NCBI GenBank assembly: GCA_016205045.1
Contig: JACQJM010000277.1
Span: 1-12,349, forward strand
Origin: Elusimicrobiota bacterium
GTDB taxonomy: Bacteria > Elusimicrobiota > Elusimicrobia > JACQJN01
Reading direction: 5' to 3'
Length of the DNA stretch: 12,349 bases
How positions within the stretch are numbered: the first letter of the stretch is position 1; each line of letters begins with the position of its first letter. Both the position numbers and the translations under genes were made by a program. Positions 1 through 5,082 of the stretch are shown in pieces. Under the pieces are notes generated by a model that was not told the DNA's origin, did not search any database, and saw nothing but the letters and a program-made list of their open reading frames with translations.

Positions 1-3000
1 AACGGCGCCGACCCGGAGCGGGCCACCTCCGCCAAAACTTTCCCACTGACACTCAATACCCTGGCCTCCCGCACCTCATCCGAAAACAGCAGCTCCTGGT
101 TGTTGCCCGACCTGGGGCTCACCATCAAGACCCTTGGTTGAGCCTCATCCTGATTCGTCACTATCCCCTCCGGAGCCTGCGGGCTAGAGATTCTCAAAAG
201 CACCAACCCGGGCTTCTTGCTACGCAACACCCTCACCGTAATCAACGGGGAATATCCTATATTCCCCGAGTTGTCATAAGCCCTGGCCTCCAGCACATTC
301 CTGCCATAGCTCTGTGCCTGCCACTTGAAATTGAAATTGAACGCAGGCACTCCCGGATTAAATACCTGGGTGTCCGATAATGCCCCATTGCTCCACAGCT
401 CCACCCTGGTCACCAGCCGATTATCCGACCCCGCCACCGTCACATTCGTGTTGACCCCCACGCTGGAACCATCCGCAGGGGATGTGATGGTAACGCTGGG
501 AGGCGTAGTGTCAGGCCCAGGAGTGGAGAAAGTGACAGAGGCAGAATCCACCCGGTAGCCTTGTGTTCTAAGGTGCACAAATCTCAGACTGTTGGCTCCA
601 TCCAACCACCACCAGGCCGTTGTAGCGTAATTTAAAGTCAATATGAGTCCATCATTTCCGGTTGTCCCCAAACTTCCAAACAGGGCCACGGGACCGTTTC
701 CATTGATATACAAATTTCCCTCATCAGGAAAGTCGGGGTCATAAACTCTCATGGTGAGAGTGGCTCCTGTGGCATTGGCCGGTTTGGACACCTGGAGTAT
801 GACGGTTGCCTCTTCAGGCGGGGTTCCCTGGTGATTCACCGGGAATCCGGAGGGAGGTGAAGTTGAATTGCTGACCGTGACGGAGATGGTGTGGGTGGAT
901 GTGTTGTTGGATGTGTCCACCGCGCGAGCCAGTATGGAGGGGGAGCCGTTGGCTAGGTTCAGAGACAGGCTCCAGTTGGTGGTCCCTGAGGCTGTCTGGG
1001 GAGACCCGCCATCCACCTGCACTTCCACACGAGCCAGCCCCACGTTGTCTGAAGCGGTGCCCACCACAGTAAATGGGCTTGAAACGGTGGCTCCATTCAC
1101 GGGCGATGTGATTGCAACCGATGGAGGTGTGGTATCTGGAGGTGTGGGGGTGGTGAATGTAAAATCTCCCGATGTGGCAAGATTTCCCCGGGCATCCTTG
1201 GATTTGACCCGGAAGTGGTAGAGGGTTTCGGCCGAAAGACCAGAAAGAGTCTGGGAGTGGGACGTAACAAGAGTGGGGTTTAATGTAGTTGAATTCCCAT
1301 AGGATGCGCTCAGGCCGTACTCCACCTGGGAATCTGCAGATTCATTTGTGGTCCAGGTGATGGTAGCCTGGGAGGAGCCTATGTTCGTGGCCTGGACATT
1401 GGAGATGACCGGGGGAGTCGTATCATTCTGACATTGAGTTGTATTGAAGCCTAAGCAGTCGGAGTTGCAGGTAATAGTGCCAAAATCAAACCCGCGGCTC
1501 TGGCAGGTCTGGCCTCCCAGGTCTGTCCCATCGCACGCCTCCCCGGACTCCCCGACGTTATTGCCGCAGACTGCCGGTTGAGCAGTGCCGAACTCAAACG
1601 TCCCCAAATCGGGCGCAACTCCATTATAAGGGAGCCCGACGTCCACCCCCCTGTCTATGCAGACGCTATTGGAAGCTAGATGGAAGTCCTTGATTGTCTC
1701 ATCCACGAAACCTGGGTCTGTTCCCGTCACGTCTCCGGAACCGATCAGAGACGACACCCTGGAGGCATTGAACCATCCGTTGTTGGAGACGGTGATGGTC
1801 CAACCGCTTCCGATTGTCTCGGTCCTTGTGCCTCTGTGGATGATATTATTCCTGAGAACAATATTTCCGCTTGAACCGGCTGTAGATCTTAGCATGATGG
1901 GTAGCTTCGTATTCACAATGGTGTTGTTATAGACCTGAGCGCCCGTGAAAGTCTCTCCGGATTCCTCCATATCAAACTTAAGTCCCCAAGAAGTGTAAGG
2001 GGGGTTGCTTGTTCCAATGTCATAAATAAGGTTGTTTCTCACAATGACGTTGGACATGCTCAACCCATACTCTGTGTGCCAGTCGGGTCCCGAATCGCAA
2101 TCATGAATAATGTTTGATTCAAATAGAAAATTGGTGGGGTCCTTCTGGACGGACATGGTTTGGCTGGCTCCCGCCCCGCTGGGGTGTTTGAACCCGTACA
2201 TATGGTTGCCACGAATGGTGATGCCATTCCCTTGTTTGATGTCAATGGCGTTTTCCGACCAGTCCCCAAGTGTGGAGTAAAATGTGTTTCCCTGAATAAG
2301 GACGTCTCGCGACACCACCAGCGCGGGATCTATAGCAGTAGTGCAGTCGGATGTTCCGTATCGTCCGGAGCAGATTCTGAAGATTTGGATCCCGTCCCCG
2401 CTGCAGTTATAAAGCCAGTTGTTTAGGATTTTAAGATTCTGGATTCCGAAACTCGGATTGCTTCTGTCCGTGGTGATGCAGTGATCCCATCCATCGTTTG
2501 TCTGTCTGCCAAAGTTGTGAATAGAGTTATTTCGAATCTCCACATTGATAGCTTCCTGAATCATGATCCCATGCCCGGGCCCGTTTTGGAGCGTTTCGTG
2601 TTTGTAATGTTCTGTACCTTCAATGATGACATTGTCCCCCGTGAGATTCATCCCGTTTCCGATTGTGCTGTTGTGGTGCAAGACCAGGCCGTAATCTGTT
2701 CCTCTCGGTGTTCCGGAAATGGTGATAAAATCCTTGTTTAATATGATCGTGCCTGAGTGGCGGATGATGACTTTCTCGCCGGGATAGTTTTGGATCGTGA
2801 TGGGAAATCCGGATGTGCCGCTGGATCTAAAGACGGGTGTCTCATCATACACCCTTCCCGTCCCAGAGAGGGCCCCCCGGATAGAGACCGTATCCCCGGC
2901 CCGGGCGACGTCTAAGCCCGCCTGAATCGTTGAAAAAGGGTCGCTGGGACCACCCACATAGTATGTGGCGGCATGGAGTGTATGGATACCCAACAGAAGT

Positions 3001-3041
3001 CCTGTTGCGGTTAAGACCAAACTCCTAAAGATTTTATTCAT
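1..3041 (-). CDS. Secreted right-handed beta-helix protein with Cys-rich, Fn3 and Ig-like domains (C-terminus beyond window)
   Basis: The frame is open from an ATG at 3041 to the window edge, giving 1013 codons without a stop. A GGGGTGA-type ribosome site lies just upstream of the ATG. Residues 1-24 form a signal peptide ending TLHA. Residues about 30-470 carry repeated short strands of the pattern N-(V/I)-x-I-x-N-N-x-I (for example NVEIRNNSIHNF, NVIVRNNLIYDI, NIVLRNNIIHRG), typical of PbH1 parallel beta-helix proteins (NosD or pectate-lyase-like). Residues about 491-537 are a Cys-rich repeat beginning VCGNNVGESGEACDG, like the Myxo_disulph/DUF4215 family. Then come an Fn3 domain (about 544-631), an Ig-like domain starting DTTPPSVAITSP (about 636-724), a beta-sandwich-like segment (about 743-840) and a second Ig-like domain starting DTTPPSVTITSP (about 844-939). 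The likely role is surface polysaccharide binding or cleavage, or adhesion. No catalytic residues could be assigned. The end is missing, so the anchor type is unknown. Confidence 0.88.
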   Translation of the reverse strand, partial: MNKIFRSLVLTATGLLLGIHTLHAATYYVGGPSDPFSTIQAGLDVARAGDTVSIRGALSGTGRVYDETPVFRSSGTSGFPITIQNYPGEKVIIRHSGTIILNKDFITISGTPRGTDYGLVLHHNSTIGNGMNLTGDNVIIEGTEHYKHETLQNGPGHGIMIQEAINVEIRNNSIHNFGRQTNDGWDHCITTDRSNPSFGIQNLKILNNWLYNCSGDGIQIFRICSGRYGTSDCTTAIDPALVVSRDVLIQGNTFYSTLGDWSENAIDIKQGNGITIRGNHMYGFKHPSGAGASQTMSVQKDPTNFLFESNIIHDCDSGPDWHTEYGLSMSNVIVRNNLIYDIGTSNPPYTSWGLKFDMEESGETFTGAQVYNNTIVNTKLPIMLRSTAGSSGNIVLRNNIIHRGTRTETIGSGWTITVSNNGWFNASRVSSLIGSGDVTGTDPGFVDETIKDFHLASNSVCIDRGVDVGLPYNGVAPDLGTFEFGTAQPAVCGNNVGESGEACDGTDLGGQTCQSRGFDFGTITCNSDCLGFNTTQCQNDTTPPVISNVQATNIGSSQATITWTTNESADSQVEYGLSASYGNSTTLNPTLVTSHSQTLSGLSAETLYHFRVKSKDARGNLATSGDFTFTTPTPPDTTPPSVAITSPVNGATVSSPFTVVGTASDNVGLARVEVQVDGGSPQTASGTTNWSLSLNLANGSPSILARAVDTSNNTSTHTISVTVSNSTSPPSGFPVNHQGTPPEEATVILQVSKPANATGATLTMRVYDPDFPDEGNLYINGNGPVALFGSLGTTGNDGLILTLNYATTAWWWLDGANSLRFVHLRTQGYRVDSASVTFSTPGPDTTPPSVTITSPADGSSVGVNTNVTVAGSDNRLVTRVELWSNGALSDTQVFNPGVPAFNFNFKWQAQSYGRNVLEARAYDNSGNIGYSPLITVRVLRSKKPGLVLLRISSPQAPEGIVTNQDEAQPRVLMVSPRSGNNQELLFSDEVREARVLSVSGKVLAEVARSGSAP

Positions 3042-3062
3042 TGGGCTCACCCCAGATTTATT

Positions 3063-3087
3063 AAAAAAGGGGACTGTCCCCTTTTTT
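3063..3087. repeat. Perfect 12-bp palindrome AAAAAAGGGGAC/GTCCCCTTTTTT
   Basis: Arms 3063-3074 and 3076-3087 are exact reverse complements around one base. The site is 22 bases upstream of the beta-helix start codon, so on the minus strand it would fall in the promoter or leader. Its form (A-run, G-rich stem, T-run) is like a bidirectional terminator and like the REP palindromes found near RAYT genes; a RAYT remnant lies 0.9 kb away. Which role applies cannot be told from sequence. Confidence 0.7.
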
Positions 3088-3290
3088 ATAGCCACTATCA
3101 TTGTAGAGAACATAGATGAAGTCTAGGTAACCTTCCAATAACATTTCGATGAAGTTCTCGCGACCTCATAAATTTAAGGCCCGCAGGTAATAAGTCCCCC
3201 CTCTGTCCGATGACAGTTCGTGCCGATTACTTCGCGAGACGCTTCACCCGTATAAAACCAACAGACGCTATAAAGAGTTGCACCTTTAGG
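3088..3290. other. Non-coding stretch, no gene recognised
   Basis: No open frame here resembles a protein I know, and no tRNA-like fold was seen. The only structure noted is an 8-bp inverted repeat, TCTCGCGA at 3156-3163 and TCGCGAGA at 3232-3239, which may be chance. The stretch should contain the promoter of the minus-strand beta-helix gene, but no convincing -35/-10 pair was found. Confidence 0.5.
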
Positions 3291-3360
3291 CTCTCCCCCT
3301 CATCCTGTCTCCCTGCCTGTCGGCAGGCAGGGAAGGACGGGTGAGGGTCGAGTGAGGGAG
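3291..3360. repeat. GC-rich palindromic repeat element, intergenic copy
   Basis: The core is a 9-bp stem, CCCTGCCTG (3311-3319) and CAGGCAGGG (3324-3332), with loop TCGG. It is flanked by CTCTCCCCCTCATCC on the left and GGGTGAGGGTCGAGTGAGGG on the right. The outer GGGTGAGGGTCG segment recurs at 9058-9069 and, in reverse complement, near 6816-6830, so this is one member of the repeat family spread over the window. The central hairpin differs from the other copies, as if swapped or inserted. Confidence 0.75.
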
Positions 3361-3433
3361 CTGAACTGGGGATTTCAGGCTAATGTCGTACAGTTCCCCA
3401 ACCCAATCCTCACCTCTTAAAAATAGCCCTTGA

Positions 3434-3466
3434 TATATAATACTTAGTGGTATATAATACTTAGTG
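3434..3466 (+). promoter_or_regulatory. Tandem 16-bp repeat with duplicated TATAAT, promoter/operator of HTH gene
   Basis: TATATAATACTTAGTG occurs at 3434-3449 and again at 3451-3466. Each copy holds a TATAAT -10 box (3436-3441 and 3453-3458). The downstream box would start transcription near 3465, about 40 bases before the ATG at 3505. No good -35 was found. The ACTTAGT core also sits at the promoter of the second antitoxin (4176-4182), suggesting operator sites for an autoregulating antitoxin. That last point is inference. Confidence 0.55.
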
Positions 3467-3504
3467 TTATGAGGCGCACCTTCGTTGAGACACCTGCGTT
3501 TTCA

Positions 3505-3852
3505 ATGAAAAAGACAAAACTGGGTCAGGACCTCATCGCGGGTCTCCAAGAAGCTGTTAAACATGCGACAGGAGCCAAGAATCTTCGCCACACCTTCCTG
3601 GAAATTCCACAGCCAGCTCGACGCTGGCGCAAAGAACGTATCGCACAGCTTCGCAAGGAGCGTTTCGGAGTGAGCCAACCTGTGTTTGCCGCGCTACTTA
3701 GCGTAACTGCGTCTACGGTTCGAGCCTGGGAGCAAGGACAGAAGTCTCCTTCAGGAGCGGCTTGTCGGCTCCTTGAGCTGGCGGACATCGACCCCGAAGT
3801 TTTCCAGAGATTAGCCAGGAGCACTGCCAGCCAACACACCTCCGCAAGATAA
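3505..3852 (+). CDS. XRE-family HTH protein, antitoxin-like (NadS/HigA type), apparently orphan
   Basis: This 115-residue protein begins MKKTKLGQDLIAGLQEAV, the usual opening of NadS/HigA-like antitoxins that pair with RelE/HigB toxins. A lambda-repressor-type helix-turn-helix spans about residues 43-95; SQPVFAALLSVTASTVRAWE (57-76) holds the two HTH helices, followed by the typical EQGQKSPSGAACRLLE tail. It should bind DNA and probably represses its own promoter. The start at 3505 is preferred because it gives the family N-terminus and a leader from the TATAAT at 3453. An ATG at 3469 would add 12 residues with no match to the family. The expected toxin gene, usually directly upstream, is absent: 3042-3504 has no RelE-like frame. 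It may be a toxin-less remnant or a plain regulator. A long hairpin covers its stop codon. Confidence 0.85.
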   Translation: MKKTKLGQDLIAGLQEAVKHATGAKNLRHTFLEIPQPARRWRKERIAQLRKERFGVSQPVFAALLSVTASTVRAWEQGQKSPSGAACRLLELADIDPEVFQRLARSTASQHTSAR

Positions 3853-3879
3853 TATGAAAGCAAGAGCTTTCGTATTATC
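3848..3879 (+). terminator. 14-bp stem hairpin covering the stop codon of the HTH gene
   Basis: GATAATATGAAAGC (3848-3861) pairs with GCTTTCGTATTATC (3866-3879) around an AAGA loop, with one G-T wobble. The TAA stop (3850-3852) lies inside the left arm. There is no long T-run after it, so it is an atypical terminator or an RNA-stabilising structure. Confidence 0.6.
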
Positions 3880-4017
3880 TTCTCACTATCCCCCTACCGT
3901 AACGCAATCATTATCTGCCGATCCACACTTTTGAGAGCAGAAAGTGAAACTAATTTCGAAGCCCGAGTAGAGAGTAGGGGACGTTTCTGACTTTCTCACT
4001 TATTGTATAATGTCACA

Positions 4018-4116
4018 ATGCCACGACAAGCAAGATTGGATATAGCCGGACAACTCTATCATGTTATCGCTCGGGGCAATGAGCAGCGGAAAATATTCTG
4101 CAAAAAAGGAGCCTAA
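4018..4116 (+). pseudogene. Truncated REP-associated tyrosine transposase (RAYT/Y1_Tnp) N-terminus
   Basis: Thirty-two codons from ATG 4018 read MPRQARLDIAGQLYHVIARG, then NEQRKIF, before a new frame end at TAA 4114-4116. This is the invariant N-terminus of RAYT transposases, which act on REP hairpins using an HUH-type Tyr nuclease. The HUH motif and catalytic Tyr lie downstream in intact genes and are missing here. The match breaks within CKKGA, exactly where the palindrome at 4111-4136 starts, so the palindrome or a deletion ending at it removed the rest. A clear TATAAT (4006-4011) stands 6 bases upstream of the ATG, so the remnant could still be transcribed. Confidence 0.85.
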
Positions 4117-4136
4117 AAGGAGGCATCCTCCTTTTT
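4111..4136. repeat. REP-like palindrome, left copy flanking the toxin-antitoxin pair
   Basis: AAAAGGAGG (4115-4123), CAT, CCTCCTTTT (4127-4135). The 26 bases 4111-4136 match 4717-4742 in the same orientation with a single difference (T at 4126, G at 4732). It supplies the stop codon of the RAYT remnant and could terminate transcription entering from the left. Confidence 0.8.
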
Positions 4137-4149
4137 CTCAATTTTCCTC

Positions 4150-4185
4150 TTGACAAGGTGAGTCGTGGGTGATACACTTAGTATA
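4150..4185 (+). promoter_or_regulatory. Sigma-70-type promoter of toxin-antitoxin operon, likely leaderless
   Basis: TTGACA (4150-4155) and TACACT (4173-4178) are separated by exactly 17 bases. The ATG at 4185 begins 7 bases after the -10 box, so transcription should start at or next to the A of the ATG and give a leaderless mRNA. No Shine-Dalgarno site is present. ATACACTTAGTAT (4172-4184) is a short imperfect palindrome over the -10 box, a plausible operator for the RHH antitoxin. Confidence 0.75.
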
Positions 4186-4412
4186 TGCCTACCAAAAAGC
4201 CCCGCCTGATCGTAACGCTTGAGCCCAGTCTCTATGATAAGGTTAAGGCCATCTCCAAGGCCAACGGCACAGCACTTTCTCTGACCGCACGCGACCTTAT
4301 CCGAGAGGCGTGTGAGGACATTGAAGACCTCGGCTTAGTAGCCTTGGCCCGGAGACGTCTTAAGAGCGGCCAGAAGGGGCGTTGGCTCACTCACGGCGAA
4401 ATCTGGAAGTAA
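4185..4412 (+). CDS. Ribbon-helix-helix antitoxin
   Basis: This 75-residue protein has the short RHH layout: a basic N-terminus MPTKKPRLIVTLEP with the DNA-contacting beta strand (RLIVTLE, about 7-13), helix one (about 15-27), the turn, and helix two (TARDLIREACEDIE, about 34-47). The C-terminal tail ending LTHGEIWK is typical of RHH antitoxins paired with RelE-type toxins and would wrap the toxin. It is followed 8 bases later by the toxin gene, so the two form an operon. As usual for the family it should dimerise, bind the operator at the -10 box and repress, with the toxin as co-repressor. Overall family assignment is firm; the exact subfamily is not. Confidence 0.9.
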   Translation: MPTKKPRLIVTLEPSLYDKVKAISKANGTALSLTARDLIREACEDIEDLGLVALARRRLKSGQKGRWLTHGEIWK

Positions 4413-4420
4413 AGGGCTCT

Positions 4421-4711
4421 GTGTTTCAGATTCTCTATCATCCCTCCGTCTTGCGAGAGGATTTCCCCCATCTTAACCGTAATATTAAAGAACGCCTCAA
4501 AGCGGCTATTGAACACAGGCTCACCCGGGCTCCTGAGGATTACGGGAAGCCCCTGCGTGGTGAGCTCCAGTCCCTATGGAGTCTTAGAGTTGGGGATTAT
4601 AGGGTCGTGTATCGGATTGATCGGGAAGAAGTCAAGATCATCCAGATTGCTCACCGTAGAGACGCCTACGAGGCTGGGATTTTGGAGGCTCGGCGGCGGG
4701 GATGGTTGTAG
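4421..4711 (+). CDS. RelE/ParE-superfamily toxin
   Basis: The protein has 96 residues from GTG 4421: MFQILYHPSVLREDFPHL, then the helical pair NRNIKERLKAAIEHRLT, GKPLRGEL and the core LRVGDYRVVYRIDREEVKII, ending with AHRRDAYE. This is the RelE/ParE toxin fold at normal length. Conserved basic residues R56, R61, H78, R79 and R80 and Y83 match positions used by RelE-type ribosome-dependent mRNA nucleases. The GTG is preferred because it gives the family N-terminus and has AAAGGG (4411-4416) upstream; a TTG at 4382 would overlap the antitoxin and add 13 unrelated residues. No truncation is visible, so it is probably active. A palindrome with a T-run begins 6 bases after the stop. Confidence 0.9.
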   Translation: MFQILYHPSVLREDFPHLNRNIKERLKAAIEHRLTRAPEDYGKPLRGELQSLWSLRVGDYRVVYRIDREEVKIIQIAHRRDAYEAGILEARRRGWL

Positions 4712-4716
4712 ATGAA

Positions 4717-4742
4717 GCCTAAAAGGAGGCAGCCTCCTTTTT
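4717..4742. terminator. REP-like palindrome, right copy; probable bidirectional terminator
   Basis: AAAAGGAGGC (4721-4730), A, GCCTCCTTTT (4732-4741) with a T-run, 6 bases past the toxin stop. It sits between convergent genes, and the TAA stop of the minus-strand gene (4743-4741) begins inside it, so it can end both transcripts. It is a direct copy of 4111-4136 with one mismatch, which makes it part of a repeat family and not only a terminator. Confidence 0.75.
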
Positions 4743-5082
4743 ATAAATTCAAACCCAGCATATTCAGAAATGGTTTGATCCATTTCTTGCTTTCGGATGG
4801 ATACTCGCGGGCTCTTCCCACAGGCACCAACCCTACCGACAAACCCCATAAAATAAACGCTATTACAGCTACAATAGGTCCGCCCACGAGCGGGACGAAT
4901 CCAAAATGGGGAATCGAAGAGAACCACCACACCCCATAGGAAACCGCGAAACTGGGGAGAACGGCAAACAGACCTACGGCCCCTAAGGTTCTTAAACGAA
5001 GTCCGAGACGGTCTAAACCAATTCGCACCGTCTTGGTCTTAATATAAGGGACCAAGTACACACTTAGCGCAAGACCACCCAC
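4741..5082 (-). CDS. Small membrane protein, last gene of the five-gene cluster
   Basis: This 113-residue protein is not recognised. It has hydrophobic segments at about residues 32-53 (RTLGAVGLFAVLPSFAVSYG) and 60-88 (FGFVPLVGGPIVAVIAFILW onward), with a weaker one at 2-13. That suggests two or three membrane passes. The C-terminus is basic and amphipathic (SESKKWIKPFLNMLGLNL). The GTG start at 5082 lies inside the end of the upstream gene (19-base overlap) and has no Shine-Dalgarno site, so it is probably translated by coupling with the upstream gene. A stop at 5089-5091 in this frame rules out an upstream start. It may be a partner or anchor of the upstream protein, by context only. Confidence 0.65.
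   Translation of the reverse strand: MGGLALSVYLVPYIKTKTVRIGLDRLGLRLRTLGAVGLFAVLPSFAVSYGVWWFSSIPHFGFVPLVGGPIVAVIAFILWGLSVGLVPVGRAREYPSESKKWIKPFLNMLGLNL

Noticed and set aside
138..2741. Several plus-strand open frames of 64-117 codons opposite the beta-helix gene
   Set aside because: They lie antisense to a 1013-codon frame with clear repeats and a signal peptide, and their translations show no known motif.
3156..3239. 8-bp inverted repeat TCTCGCGA/TCGCGAGA as an operator
   Set aside because: The arms are 68 bases apart with no supporting structure or repeat elsewhere; chance is likely.
3291..3360. Possible CRISPR-type repeat
   Set aside because: Single, irregular copies with no constant spacer length; they fit a dispersed palindromic element.
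4382..4420. TTG 4382 as the toxin start
   Set aside because: It adds 13 residues that do not fit the RelE N-terminus and overlaps the antitoxin; GTG 4421 gives the normal family length.
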